Below, in pieces: positions 26,641 through 35,991 of a DNA stretch of 64,000 nucleotides; position 1 is the first letter of the stretch, and the number at the start of each line of letters is the position of its first letter. Source of the stretch: Bacillus dicomae (lineage in GTDB: Bacteria; Bacillota; Bacilli; Bacillales; Bacillaceae_G); assembly GCF_006494425.1 (NCBI RefSeq), contig NZ_VHIV01000003.1, positions 124,001 to 188,000 on the forward strand, written 5' to 3'. The notes under the pieces are model-generated. The model saw only the letters and a program-made list of their open reading frames with translations, had not been told where the DNA came from and did not search any database. The translations under genes were made by a program, and so were the position numbers.

Positions 26641-26668
26641 GGCTAGAGGATTCGCATATCCTCTAGCC
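26641..26668. terminator. Bidirectional terminator
   Basis: GGCTAGAGGA and TCCTCTAGCC perfect arms, T runs on both sides. Ends the binding-protein gene and clpP. Confidence 0.9.
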
Positions 26669-26678
26669 TGTTTTTAAC

Positions 26679-27260
26679 TTATTTTTTCGTAACAACATCA
26701 TCTACAATCCCATATGCCTTTGCTTCTTCTGCGGTCATAAAATAATCTCTTTCTGTATCATGTGCTACTCTTTCAATCGATTGCCCCGTTTTTTCTGCAA
26801 TCATTTTATTAATATCATGCTTTAACTTCAATATCCTTTTTGCTGTTATTTCAATTTCTGTTGCCTGCCCTTTTGCGCCACCAAGTGGCTGATGAATCAT
26901 AATTTCACTATTTGGGAGTGCAAATCGTTTTCCTTTTGCACCTGATAATAATAACAATGCACCAAATGATGCTGCAAAGCCCATGCATAGCGTTTGCACA
27001 TCAGGTTTGATTAAATTCATTGTATCTAATATAGCAAATCCCGCTGTCGTTGATCCGCCGGGGCTATTAATGTATAAAAATATATCTTTCTCTGCATCTT
27101 CTGCTTCTAAAAATAATAATTGAGCTACGACACTACTCGCTACTTGATCATTTATTTCTGAACCGATAATAATAATACGGTCTTTCAATAACCTTGAATA
27201 TATATCATAAGAACGTTCTCCTAATTTTGTTTGTTCTACAACATATGGAATTGCATTCAT
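26679..27260 (-). CDS. clpP: ClpP-family serine protease (second ClpP paralog)
   Basis: 193 residues from ATG 27260 (GGAGGG upstream; a TTG at 27275 overlaps that site). Catalytic triad intact at canonical positions: Ser98 in GFAASFGA, His123 in MIHQP, Asp172. The protein forms a barrel protease needing a Clp ATPase, none of which is encoded nearby. It lies 21 bases downstream of a sigma-factor gene and is probably co-transcribed. B. cereus-group genomes carry more than one clpP; this one differs from the housekeeping type (GFAASFG in place of GMAASMG). Confidence 0.9.
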   Translation of the reverse strand: MNAIPYVVEQTKLGERSYDIYSRLLKDRIIIIGSEINDQVASSVVAQLLFLEAEDAEKDIFLYINSPGGSTTAGFAILDTMNLIKPDVQTLCMGFAASFGALLLLSGAKGKRFALPNSEIMIHQPLGGAKGQATEIEITAKRILKLKHDINKMIAEKTGQSIERVAHDTERDYFMTAEEAKAYGIVDDVVTKK

Positions 27261-27281
27261 TTTAAATCCCTCCAATAATTG

Positions 27282-27968
27282 TTATGCCGCGCAAAGCATA
27301 CAACTGTAGGAAGAAGGTTTTTTCGCATTAAATAATAAGACTGGTTGTTTAGATGATAATTTAGTAAAATCTATTGTCGGAAGCAGTTTCGTTAATAATT
27401 CTGGCCTCTCCTCACGAATAGACGTTACTACAACTTCCATATCATCTGTGAATTCGACTATCTCGAGCCCTTCTTCACTTACAGTTTTCAGCCTATTTCT
27501 ACTCCGAAACAAAGAAGCTTTCACTGCCCCTTCCGATACGGAACATACTTTAGCAATATCAGCGATACTATATTGAAACACATCTTTTAATAATAAAATT
27601 GCGGATTGTTGTACATTTAATGAAGATAACACTTTCCCTACCATTTCATGCAAATCTGCAATGTTTTCTTGTGGTTCTTCAAAAGTAATTTGGTCCCTTA
27701 TTTTTTCATGAACTGATTTTGACTTCATCTGATCTAACCAACGATTTCTAGCTATTTTATAGACGAGTGTCATACAAATATCTTTATTTCTATATTTTTG
27801 AAGCACTTTACACACTGCTTCTTGGGCGAGATCTTCCCCATCCCATTTGTTTTTCGTTAAAAATGTACAGTACCTTTTTAACTCTCCATATTGCTCAATT
27901 AAAAAGTTTATATTTGAATGATTCATATCGATATGATTTTTTAAAATATGAGTTACTTTTGTGCACAA
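27282..27968 (-). CDS. ECF-type sigma-70 family factor with a C-terminal extension
   Basis: About 228 residues from TTG 27968, 8 nt after AAGGAG (a GTG at 27977 overlaps that site). Region 2 (YCTFLTKNKWDGEDLAQEAV, then KIARNRWLDQMKSK) and region 4 (IADIAKVCSVSEGAVKASLFR) are clear. About 55 residues follow region 4 and end SYSCMLCAA. No anti-sigma gene is adjacent; the partner is the ClpP gene. Confidence 0.82.
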   Translation of the reverse strand: MCTKVTHILKNHIDMNHSNINFLIEQYGELKRYCTFLTKNKWDGEDLAQEAVCKVLQKYRNKDICMTLVYKIARNRWLDQMKSKSVHEKIRDQITFEEPQENIADLHEMVGKVLSSLNVQQSAILLLKDVFQYSIADIAKVCSVSEGAVKASLFRSRNRLKTVSEEGLEIVEFTDDMEVVVTSIREERPELLTKLLPTIDFTKLSSKQPVLLFNAKKPSSYSCMLCAA

Positions 27969-28111
27969 AATAACCACTCCTTTTCAGCGCTTACTTAATA
28001 AACGATTCAACAAATAAAAAAGTTACGGGGCATATAAAAAAATTATGTTTATGTTCAATAATTCGCGGTCATAAATATGTTATGTACAATTTTACGTGAG
28101 GAGGAACAAAT

Positions 28112-28432
28112 TTGCCAAAATTAACAATTGAAGGTACGGGAACTTTTGATGTAAAAGAAGGCACAAAATTAGTATTAGCGATTGAAGACAACGGTGTAAA
28201 TATACTCCATCGTTGCGGCGGAAAAGCACGTTGCACAACTTGTAGAGTAGAAATTATAGCAGGTGATTTCTGTGAAGCGAGTGCGAATGAAAAAAATGCG
28301 ATGACAGAAAAAGGAATTGAAGATCATTTACGATTATCTTGTCAAATGCATGTACATAAGGATATAGTAGTTCGTCCAGTACTTACAGTTGAAAATTCAG
28401 GCCTTGATGCTGGGCCGCGTCCGGCGGAGTAA
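28112..28432 (+). CDS. [2Fe-2S] plant-type ferredoxin
   Basis: 106 residues from TTG 28112 after GAGGAGG. Cluster motif HRCGGKARCTTCRV (C-x5-C-x2-C) with a fourth Cys in LSCQMH. Electron carrier of adrenodoxin/plant type. The redox partner is unknown. Followed after 4 bases by rpiA. Confidence 0.9.
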   Translation: MPKLTIEGTGTFDVKEGTKLVLAIEDNGVNILHRCGGKARCTTCRVEIIAGDFCEASANEKNAMTEKGIEDHLRLSCQMHVHKDIVVRPVLTVENSGLDAGPRPAE

Positions 28433-28436
28433 AGCG

Positions 28437-29099
28437 ATGAATTTAAAACAGCTCGCTGGTGAATATGCTGCTAACTTTGTCAAAGATGGCATGAAGATTG
28501 GGCTTGGTACAGGTTCTACTGTATATTGGACAATACAAAAATTAGGTGAGCGTGTAAAAGAAGGATTATCATTTCAAGCTGTACCGACATCAAAGGAAAC
28601 TGAAACATTATCACATCAACTAAATATCCCCCTAATTTCGTTAAACGACGTACAAAGTCTTGATCTTACAATTGATGGAGCGGATGAAATTGATTCAAAT
28701 TTACAACTTATAAAAGGAGGCGGTGGCGCATTACTTCGTGAAAAAATCGTTGCCTCTTCCTCTAAAGAACTACTTATCATTGCTGATAAATCGAAACTTG
28801 TAACGCATTTAGGTACCTTCCCATTACCTGTTGAAATTATACCTTTTTCATGGAAACAAACCGAAAGTAAAATTCAAGCGTTAGGTTGTCAAACAACGTT
28901 ACGTTTAAAAAATAATGAAACGTTTATTACCGATAACAATAACATAATTATTGATTGTGTATTTCCTCATAACATAACTAATCCTGCCCATTTACACACC
29001 CAATTAAAAATGATTACTGGTGTAGTTGAAACAGGTTTGTTTATAAGTATGACGAGTAAAGCAATTATCGGCACTAAAAATGGGATAAAGGAATTGTAA
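28437..29099 (+). CDS. rpiA: Ribose-5-phosphate isomerase A
   Basis: About 220 residues from ATG 28437 (CGGAG upstream, in-frame ATG at 28389 lies in the ferredoxin gene). Signatures GLGTGSTVYW, DGADEID and KGGGGALLREKIV match RpiA. It interconverts ribose 5-phosphate and ribulose 5-phosphate. Tightly linked to the ferredoxin gene, which has no obvious metabolic link. Confidence 0.93.
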   Translation: MNLKQLAGEYAANFVKDGMKIGLGTGSTVYWTIQKLGERVKEGLSFQAVPTSKETETLSHQLNIPLISLNDVQSLDLTIDGADEIDSNLQLIKGGGGALLREKIVASSSKELLIIADKSKLVTHLGTFPLPVEIIPFSWKQTESKIQALGCQTTLRLKNNETFITDNNNIIIDCVFPHNITNPAHLHTQLKMITGVVETGLFISMTSKAIIGTKNGIKEL

Positions 29100-29102
29100 T
29101 AA

Positions 29103-29129
29103 AAGCTGACTTTTTAAAGTTGGCTTTTT
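29103..29129 (+). terminator. rpiA terminator
   Basis: AAGCTGACTT and AAGTTGGCTT arms (one wobble) followed by T. Confidence 0.8.
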
Positions 29130-29213
29130 AGTATGTTCTTCTTCTCTTAATAGCGCTTCATTATGATATACTATGAAAACACAAGCTGATTACACTAGAA
29201 AGGACTGAACATT

Positions 29214-29648
29214 TTGCAATTCAAACTTATAACAGAACTTACTGATTTAGAAACTGCCTTTCATATTCGAAAAGAAGTATTTGTAAAAGAACAAGGTGTC
29301 CCTCTTGCAGATGAATTCGATACATTCGATGAAATCGGTGAGAAATGTAAACATATTTTAGTTTATTATAATGAGCTTCCTGTTGGTACAGGTCGTATAC
29401 GATTTGTTGATGGTGTCGGAAAATTAGAACGTATTTGTATTTTAAAAGATTATCGTACATACGGATTAGGTAAAGTCATCATTCAAACGTTAGAAGAAAT
29501 TGCTCGTAACAAACAAGTTACAAAAGTGAAGCTACACGGTCAAACACAAGCTGAAGGATTTTATAAAAAATTAGACTATCAAACTTCTTCTGATATATTT
29601 ATGGAAGATGGCATTCCGCATATACTTATGACGAAAATGTTATCATAA
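29214..29648 (+). CDS. GNAT-family N-acetyltransferase, YjcF-like
   Basis: 144 residues from TTG 29214. FHIRKEVFVKEQGVP and LERICILKDYRTYGLGK are the YjcF/ElaA pattern. The C-terminus FYKKLDYQ...MTKML completes the fold. The substrate is unknown. Its own terminator follows. Confidence 0.88.
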   Translation: MQFKLITELTDLETAFHIRKEVFVKEQGVPLADEFDTFDEIGEKCKHILVYYNELPVGTGRIRFVDGVGKLERICILKDYRTYGLGKVIIQTLEEIARNKQVTKVKLHGQTQAEGFYKKLDYQTSSDIFMEDGIPHILMTKMLS

Positions 29649-29649
29649 T

Positions 29650-29702
29650 AAAAAGGGCAGTATATGAAACTACATTATGTATTCATATACTACCCTTTTT
29701 TA
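29650..29702. terminator. Bidirectional terminator
   Basis: An 18-bp stem with one wobble pair around a 13-base loop and T runs at both ends. Closes the GNAT gene and the LPMO gene. Confidence 0.88.
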
Positions 29703-29778
29703 TTAATAGAAAAATGAATTCTCAAGATGTCCTTTTGCATCAAAGCCCATTATCTCTTAGTTCATACCTTAGTAAAGC

Positions 29779-31146
29779 TTATACTGTTTTCCATAATGAT
29801 AAGGCATAAATCCAGTTTGGATCCCCATTTCCTTTATAACTCTGGACCGCTTCATATACTTTTCCCTCGTGTAGAACTCTATCTCCCTTTTCATATGCTT
29901 TCGTTGCATCCCACTCTTCATATGAAGCGCTTTCACCTTTTGTAGTAATTGTGAATATATCACTCTGTACAGATTCATTTCCAGCTACATCAACAGCTTT
30001 CACTACATATTTATAAGTAGTATTGGAGAGTAAATTTTTATCCATATAAGAAGCCGTATTGGATGTTGCAATCTTTTTCATCGATCCTTCTGTTTCTCTA
30101 AAAATATCGTAATGGTCTACACCAATATTATCGTCAGATGGACTCCACATTAAATCCACACTTGACGCTGTCGTTCTCATACTATGTAATCCTTTTGGTT
30201 GTGTTGGTGCTTCTGTATCAGGAGCCTCAACTGCCGTTTTTACTGTAAGCTTTGCACTTTCTTTCGAAGCATTTCCAGCCGCGTCAATCGCTTTTACAGT
30301 ATAAGAATATTCCGTGCTTGGTTGTAATTTTTTATCAATATAATGAGTGCCCGGTACTGTGTCAATCATCTCTCCGTTACGGAAAATTTGATATCCTTTT
30401 ACCCCTACATTATCCGTAGAAGCAGTCCATGCTAGTTCAATACTATGCGCTGTTACTTTTTGGGCCTGAATTCCATTTGGAATATTTGGAGCCTCTGTAT
30501 CTGGTTTTACGTCATTGATGAGATTAACATCAATAACATTATAGAATGCATTTGCTGTATCGGCTACATCCCATACTGCTAAAATCACATGATATCCACT
30601 ACGATCAGTAGGTACATTGATTTTGTGAGTTAAATGATTTGAGGCTGCAGACCCATCATGTTGTACAGTTCCAATTGGTTCAAAATCTGCTCTTGTGAGC
30701 GCTTTATTTGGATTCCATCCTTTTTTTGTAATATAGTAATGCCATTTGCTCGTTAAGTGAGGCGCTGTATACTTCCAAGTAAATGTATTTTCTCCACCAG
30801 TGATTGTATTTTTAAACCAACGATCTGCTGTTTGTTGATCTAAAATACCACCAAATTTACCACCTGCAGAAGCGATTTGTCCATCAACTGGGCCGCCTTG
30901 TGGGAAGCCTTTTGGAGCTTCCAAACTTTGCGGTTCATACATAACACTTCCGCAATTTACATTTAGTGCACCATAGGTTGGACTACATAAAGCAGATCGG
31001 CTGCCAGGCTTTTCAACAAAACCGTGCGCGTATGCGTTTTGAGGAATAAGTGTCGTACCAATAATTCCAGCTGTTAATGCAACAGCTCCTAGACTTTTTT
31101 TGTTCATTTTCATGTTTTGTAGTTGTTTTAAAAATCGATTCTTCAT
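29779..31146 (-). CDS. Chitin-active lytic polysaccharide monooxygenase (AA10) with two FnIII and a CBM5/12
   Basis: 455 residues. A 40-residue signal peptide is cut before His41 (AHGFVEKPGSR), which with His130 (YTAPHLT) makes the copper histidine brace. The AA10 domain reaches about 205. FnIII repeats are near 212-300 and 310-400, and a carbohydrate-binding module is at the C-terminus (WDATKAYEKGDRVLHEG). Secreted, oxidatively cleaves crystalline chitin. A short second LPMO lies at 57033-57698. Confidence 0.93.
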   Translation of the reverse strand: MKNRFLKQLQNMKMNKKSLGAVALTAGIIGTTLIPQNAYAHGFVEKPGSRSALCSPTYGALNVNCGSVMYEPQSLEAPKGFPQGGPVDGQIASAGGKFGGILDQQTADRWFKNTITGGENTFTWKYTAPHLTSKWHYYITKKGWNPNKALTRADFEPIGTVQHDGSAASNHLTHKINVPTDRSGYHVILAVWDVADTANAFYNVIDVNLINDVKPDTEAPNIPNGIQAQKVTAHSIELAWTASTDNVGVKGYQIFRNGEMIDTVPGTHYIDKKLQPSTEYSYTVKAIDAAGNASKESAKLTVKTAVEAPDTEAPTQPKGLHSMRTTASSVDLMWSPSDDNIGVDHYDIFRETEGSMKKIATSNTASYMDKNLLSNTTYKYVVKAVDVAGNESVQSDIFTITTKGESASYEEWDATKAYEKGDRVLHEGKVYEAVQSYKGNGDPNWIYALSLWKTV

Positions 31147-31445
31147 CTTCCTGTCCCCTTCTTGTTATACTTCGTAGTGTAATGTGGGCTTTGATGTAAA
31201 AGAATAACAAGAGACAAACTTGTATCGATGTATGTGTTACTTATGCATACACCGCAGTGAAAATATATTTCTTTTTATGTGAAATATTTCACTTAATGAA
31301 TATATCATGACATAGAAATCACCAAAACATGTGCAGAAGTTGTGCAGAAACTGCGAAAACATTACTAACATGTAAAACTATGGCCAGAATTTATAAAACT
31401 GAATATTTAACCTTTCAATAAAATTGATTCTTCGCAACATATAGC
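31147..31445. promoter_or_regulatory. Upstream region of the LPMO with a 14-bp palindrome
   Basis: No open frame with a ribosome binding site. GTGAAATATTTCAC at 31279-31292 is a perfect 14-bp palindrome, 133 bp upstream of the start; a regulator site is possible. No PlcR-type box was seen. Confidence 0.35.
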
Positions 31446-31446
31446 A

Positions 31447-31482
31447 GAAAAGTGTCTATATCATTTCATATAGACACTCTTC
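31447..31482 (-). terminator. Terminator of the glycosyltransferase gene
   Basis: AGTGTCTATA and TATAGACACT arms, 8-base loop, T-rich on the minus strand. Confidence 0.85.
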
Positions 31483-31503
31483 TCATGTTTAATATTCCAT
31501 TTA

Positions 31504-32697
31504 TTACTGACCTATAAATGTAAAAATCTCATCAACAGCTTCCTTATAGCCACCTGATTTTCGGAAAGACTCTTTCAAATGCAATGCAGCTTCTTTATAT
31601 GATGGATTATTAAATACAAGTTCTACACTTTCACGTAGTTGTTCTACAGTTAATTCTTTCATAGATAACTTAATCCCAACTCCTAGATTCTCTACTTGCT
31701 TTGCGATTACTGGCTGATCTGCACTTTGCGGAATTACAATGAGTGGAATCCCGTTATTTAATCCTTCATGTGTACTATTCATTCCGCCATGTGTAATAAA
31801 CAACTTTGTATATGCAAGTAGTTTAGTTTGTGGTACATAGTTTTTCACAATGAAGTTTTTAGGAATGTTACCTAAATCACTTATTTTTGTTTTATTGCCA
31901 ATAGACATCACAATTGTATGCTCACTATTCTCGAACGCCTTCATACAAAGTTTATAAAAATCAAGCGCTTCATTAAAAACAGTGCCTAGAGAAATATAAA
32001 TTGGGCTTTTTTCTTCAATTAAAGTAAAATCAAAGCCTTCATTTTTTACTTGTGCAGAAATAGATGGACCTACAAATTTATATGTTTCATCAAACAAATC
32101 ACCGAATGGCTGAAACTCTTTAATCGTATACACAATAGTGATTGGTGCTGGATTACAAAAAACTTCATACGGTGAGTTTATTTCCACACCATATTTTTCT
32201 GCAATCCCTTTTGTTAAGTTTTGAAAAGCTTTATGTATTCTATCCTGAATTTCCAGCGGGATATTTTTAGAAAGATGCTCTAACATTTGTTTAAATGAGT
32301 TTTCATCCTGCGCAAAAGATGTACAGGAGTTTATGGCAGGAAGATTGAGGATTTGAGCAATTAAACGACCGCAGCCAAACATTGAATCATGAATCATATA
32401 ATCAAAATGTTCCCCTTCAATTTGTTCAAGAACACTTGGTATAATAACATCTGCTGTATGTAGAAGGCCATTTATTCTTTCTTGTAAATAATTTCGACCA
32501 CCAGAAAGAAAAGATTTTATAAACCTTTGGTCGTCAATTGTTCTTACAATAGCCCCTGTTTTTTCAATACGTTCCCTGAAAGCTTCTATTGAAAAATAAA
32601 CTACCTCTTCCCCGCGAGAAACTAATTCTTCTACAACTTGCAATGTTGGATTTATATGACCTTCTGATCCAGTATTAATGAATAAAACACGTGCCAC
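31504..32697 (-). CDS. Macrolide-type (MGT family) glycosyltransferase
   Basis: 397 residues, GT-B fold. FINTGSEGHINPTL at the N-terminus, ISLGTVFNEA in the middle and a sugar-nucleotide motif HGGMNSTHEGLNNGIPLIVIP. Relatives are B. subtilis YojK and YjiC, which glucosylate flavonoids and macrolides. GTG 32697 has AAGGAG 8 nt upstream; GTG 32706 overlaps it. The natural acceptor is unknown. Confidence 0.9.
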   Translation of the reverse strand: MARVLFINTGSEGHINPTLQVVEELVSRGEEVVYFSIEAFRERIEKTGAIVRTIDDQRFIKSFLSGGRNYLQERINGLLHTADVIIPSVLEQIEGEHFDYMIHDSMFGCGRLIAQILNLPAINSCTSFAQDENSFKQMLEHLSKNIPLEIQDRIHKAFQNLTKGIAEKYGVEINSPYEVFCNPAPITIVYTIKEFQPFGDLFDETYKFVGPSISAQVKNEGFDFTLIEEKSPIYISLGTVFNEALDFYKLCMKAFENSEHTIVMSIGNKTKISDLGNIPKNFIVKNYVPQTKLLAYTKLFITHGGMNSTHEGLNNGIPLIVIPQSADQPVIAKQVENLGVGIKLSMKELTVEQLRESVELVFNNPSYKEAALHLKESFRKSGGYKEAVDEIFTFIGQ

Positions 32698-32782
32698 TTT
32701 AAACACTCCTTACGTCAAATCTTTTCTATCATATTAAGAATATGGATACTCTCAAAACTCTTTGTTATATAACATGCTTTTA

Positions 32783-33460
32783 TTAAATTGACCTTGCAAG
32801 CCTAAACCCAAGATCATCTATATGAAATGTAGGGTGGCTACGCCGGCGACAAGTCGCTCCACAACCTCTAGCTGCTTCAGCCCAGCTACCGCCTCGAAAA
32901 ATTCGGTATGAACCATATACCTTTTCATCATACAAATCATAGCACCATTCCCAAACATTCCCTAACATATCATAAAGTCCCCATGCATTCGGTTCTTTTT
33001 TACCGACGGCTTGAATTTCTCCATTTGAATTTTCATTATACCACGCTATTTTCTGGAGTTCGCCATATGTATATCCTGGTGTGCCTGCTTTACATGCATA
33101 TTGCCACTCTGCTTCTGAAGGTAATCGATAGCCATTGGAATCTAAATTACAACTAACAATTTGACCACAATCGCTAATAGAATAATATTCTTTTAATCTC
33201 GCTTTTTTTGAAAATAAATTACAAAACATAATGGCTTCATTCCATGAAATATTTACTACTGGTTTAGTTTTATCTTTGAATATATTTGGTGTATTATTCA
33301 AAATTGCATCATATAATTCCATCGTTACAACATACTTTGCAAGAAGAAATGGTTTTATTTGAACTTGCCATTCTTTTTTAATTCGATCATCTCTTAATTC
33401 TACTTTTCCTGCTGGAATTTTCACCATATTAGAATCAACCGGGCCAATGAATCTATTCAA
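32783..33460 (-). CDS. Formylglycine-generating-enzyme-like (SUMF1) protein
   Basis: 225 residues with the FGE-sulfatase fold signatures GYRLPSEAEWQYAC, GNVWEWCYD, RGGSW and LGFRLAR. True FGE has a copper-binding Cys shortly after GGSx and a second five residues on. Here RGGSWAEAARGCGATC gives Glu at the first position and Cys at the second, so formylglycine activity is doubtful. No sulfatase gene is nearby. ATG 33460. Confidence 0.85.
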   Translation of the reverse strand: MNRFIGPVDSNMVKIPAGKVELRDDRIKKEWQVQIKPFLLAKYVVTMELYDAILNNTPNIFKDKTKPVVNISWNEAIMFCNLFSKKARLKEYYSISDCGQIVSCNLDSNGYRLPSEAEWQYACKAGTPGYTYGELQKIAWYNENSNGEIQAVGKKEPNAWGLYDMLGNVWEWCYDLYDEKVYGSYRIFRGGSWAEAARGCGATCRRRSHPTFHIDDLGFRLARSI

Positions 33461-33492
33461 TCCTATCCCCCCATGTTACTTCTATTTATAAT

Positions 33493-34011
33493 CTAACTAT
33501 TTATTGTATCGTACTTCTCTAAAAATAGTCTTACTTCATTTGAAGATTTTAAAATAATAACATCTTTATCCTTATTCAATTGATTTAGCCTCTTTAAAAT
33601 TGAAGGTCGTTTCGTTTTAGGATATTCCCATATCCATTTAAAAAATTGCAAATCAAACCTTTCTTTACACCCAGCCCCCATATCCAGTCTTGTTTTATTC
33701 CGATATTGTACAATCCTTTTAAAAGCTCGATATATACATATTGTTCTATGAATATCAAGAAAGATAATTGTATCAGCTGCGTTAATTCTTATGTCCATTG
33801 TCCCGCCATAATTCCCATCAATAATCCACTCATCTTCTTTAACTAATTCATTTTGAACCTTTCTTTGCTCTTCTTTTGGTACCCCTTCCCAATTCGGTTT
33901 CCAAAATAACGCATCAAGATGATGCACTTTAATATTTAATTTATTCCCTAACTGTTTTGCTAATGTAGATTTTCCTGAACCACCAGAGCCAATTAATATA
34001 ATTTTTTTCAT
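33493..34011 (-). CDS. P-loop kinase-like protein (FlaR/topology-modulation annotated family)
   Basis: 172 residues. Walker A IGSGGSGKSTLAKQL at the N-terminus, HHLDALFWKPNW and IIDGNY in the middle, as in the AAA_17/adenylate-kinase-like family widely labelled topology modulation protein. The name is historical; small-molecule kinase activity is the safer inference. ATG at 34011. Confidence 0.8.
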   Translation of the reverse strand: MKKIILIGSGGSGKSTLAKQLGNKLNIKVHHLDALFWKPNWEGVPKEEQRKVQNELVKEDEWIIDGNYGGTMDIRINAADTIIFLDIHRTICIYRAFKRIVQYRNKTRLDMGAGCKERFDLQFFKWIWEYPKTKRPSILKRLNQLNKDKDVIILKSSNEVRLFLEKYDTINS

Positions 34012-34036
34012 AAATACCCCTTTTTACATCTTTTAT

Positions 34037-34423
34037 TTATTTCTTACGTAACATAAACTCACAAAACATTCCAATTCCAACACCAATTGTATAAGCCACT
34101 AAATCACTCCACAAAAATCCGTAACCTAATACGAGTCCGCCTAAAGTCGTTGCACGAATGCTATCTATCCATTCGGCATGGTACACTTGGCTCACTTCAA
34201 TTCCGTAGCAAAATATTAAACTAATAAAAGCTAATTTCTTCGTCGCTATTTTAGGAAATAAAAATCCGAATCCAGTAAAAATCATCAATGCCCATAAAGC
34301 ATCACCTAAATAATCATTTAATAGAGCGGGCAGTGCAAAAGCTAACTTTCTTGAACTAAGCCCTAAAATAATAACAATGATTGTAAACGTTACGTATAGT
34401 AATCTATTTCGTTTCGTATTCAT
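34037..34423 (-). CDS. DUF2809 membrane protein
   Basis: 128 residues, four hydrophobic segments. NRLLYVTF, GLSSRKLAFALP and GDALWALMIFTGFGFLFP are the DUF2809 pattern. Function unknown. 25 bases from the kinase-like gene, likely co-transcribed ahead of it. Confidence 0.75.
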   Translation of the reverse strand: MNTKRNRLLYVTFTIIVIILGLSSRKLAFALPALLNDYLGDALWALMIFTGFGFLFPKIATKKLAFISLIFCYGIEVSQVYHAEWIDSIRATTLGGLVLGYGFLWSDLVAYTIGVGIGMFCEFMLRKK

Positions 34424-34488
34424 ATCAAAATCTCCTAATATGTAATTTAAAACTGTAAATAGCTAGTAAAATATAATTATTTTACTAG

Positions 34489-35196
34489 CTATTTTTTAAT
34501 GGATTTCATAATAAGAAAATGTGGATTTGTATTTAAATAATGATATGACTTTTCGTTTACTTCTTTCATCTTTTCAACAGGCCTCGGTTCTACCATTTTT
34601 TCTAACACAAAATAACTTGTTGTTTCATTAACTATATCTTGAAGTGACCTTCTAAAAAAGCTAACTTCTATTGTAATATTTGGTTTAACCCAAGTATCTA
34701 CTAATAATTGATTTTCGAAATAATTTTCACAAGGAAACTTTGTAAAGTCCATAAAAGGATGGTGAATGGAGTATATAAATTCTCCGCCTGGCTTCAACAC
34801 TCGATGAAATTCATGAAATACTCGATTCCAATTTTCTAAGTAATGAAGCGTTAACGAGCTTACAATTACATCAAAAGTATTATCTTCAAATGGTAATACT
34901 TCTTGCAAGTCATGACAAAGAAACGTTGCTTTATCACCCATACTTTCCTTTGCAGCTTTTACCATTTCAGAGCTTACGTCAATTGCAGTAACATTTGCTC
35001 CACTTTCTACAAATTGAGAAGTATACCATCCAGCTGCACATCCCGCATCTAGCATACTCTTCCCTTCTAATTTCTTTGGAATCATTTCCATCATCGCTGG
35101 TCTTTCATAATAACTGTTATATGGATTTGCCACATCTAGATTTTCTTTATATGTACTCACTAATTTATCATATGTATCTTTGATTGTGTCTTTCAA
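34489..35196 (-). CDS. Class I SAM-dependent methyltransferase
   Basis: About 235 residues. SAM loop MLDAGCAAGWYT, then VTAIDVSSEMV and VIVSSLTLHYL, the small-molecule/UbiE-like group. TTG 35196 is 8 nt from GAGGGG; a GTG at 35205 overlaps it. The substrate is unknown. Confidence 0.82.
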   Translation of the reverse strand: MKDTIKDTYDKLVSTYKENLDVANPYNSYYERPAMMEMIPKKLEGKSMLDAGCAAGWYTSQFVESGANVTAIDVSSEMVKAAKESMGDKATFLCHDLQEVLPFEDNTFDVIVSSLTLHYLENWNRVFHEFHRVLKPGGEFIYSIHHPFMDFTKFPCENYFENQLLVDTWVKPNITIEVSFFRRSLQDIVNETTSYFVLEKMVEPRPVEKMKEVNEKSYHYLNTNPHFLIMKSIKK

Positions 35197-35217
35197 TATA
35201 TCCACCCCTCATACATA

Positions 35218-35571
35218 TTAATCTAATAAATCTTGCTGTTTTCTCTTTGAAAATGATTGTAGAACTAAATCATACGACCAATCAATCATTTTATTAATTT
35301 GCTCTTGCTCTACATTTTTATGTATATAAACTGTATTCCAGTGTTGTTTATTCATATGATACCCTGGGATGATTGTATCTGGATAATCGTCTCTTATTCT
35401 TATTGCAAGTTCTGGATCACATTTTAATGTAATTGCCGCTTTTTCGCCTTCTTCATGGTTCAATATCGCAAATATTTTATTGTTCAGCCTCATACATGTT
35501 GCATTCCAACCATCTGGTGAATCTTCCGTCGCTTTTCTTTTCGATAAACAATATGCTCTTGTTGCATTCAT
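35218..35571 (-). CDS. MmcQ/YjbR-family protein
   Basis: 117 residues. MNATRAYCLSKRKATEDSPDGW and the C-terminal HWNTVYIHKNV are the MmcQ/YjbR (CyaY-like fold) pattern. Role unknown, DNA binding is only suggested. ATG after AAGAGGTG. Confidence 0.85.
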   Translation of the reverse strand: MNATRAYCLSKRKATEDSPDGWNATCMRLNNKIFAILNHEEGEKAAITLKCDPELAIRIRDDYPDTIIPGYHMNKQHWNTVYIHKNVEQEQINKMIDWSYDLVLQSFSKRKQQDLLD

Positions 35572-35586
35572 TCTAATTCACACCTC

Positions 35587-35991
35587 TTATTCTTTCACTA
35601 TTTGATTACGATGCATCACAATTTGCTTCGTCGCTTGAAATTGCTGTTCACCATAAAACTTTATTAGTTTCTCTCCGCAAAATAGACTAACAATATGAAC
35701 ATGAGATATCTCTTGAAGTAACATTATAAGCATCTTCTCCCCAATGCCTTGATTTCTCGCACTCTCATGTACAACAACATCTTCTATGTACGCTCGAAAA
35801 ACACCATCAGACACAACTCTAGCAAATCCAATTAACTCATTTTCTTTCCATACCCCAATTGCTATACTATTCTTTAACATTTTTTCAATATCGATTTCTT
35901 TTCTTTCTGGCCACCAACCGATAGAATCGTAAAGCTTCTTTAATTCTTCTGCACAGATTGGTTTTTCATTTTGTAATTTATACGTGTACAT
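35587..35991 (-). CDS. GNAT-family N-acetyltransferase
   Basis: 134 residues. VVHESARNQGIGEKMLIMLL is motif A (Q/R-x-x-G-x-G). LFCGEKLIKFYGEQQF is the motif B region. Short single-domain type. The substrate is unknown. 15 bases upstream of MmcQ, so co-transcribed. Confidence 0.82.
   Translation of the reverse strand: MYTYKLQNEKPICAEELKKLYDSIGWWPERKEIDIEKMLKNSIAIGVWKENELIGFARVVSDGVFRAYIEDVVVHESARNQGIGEKMLIMLLQEISHVHIVSLFCGEKLIKFYGEQQFQATKQIVMHRNQIVKE

Noticed and set aside
31147-31445. PlcR box upstream of the chitin LPMO
   Set aside because: TATG and CATA elements occur near 31236-31254, but the spacing and the required A do not match the consensus.
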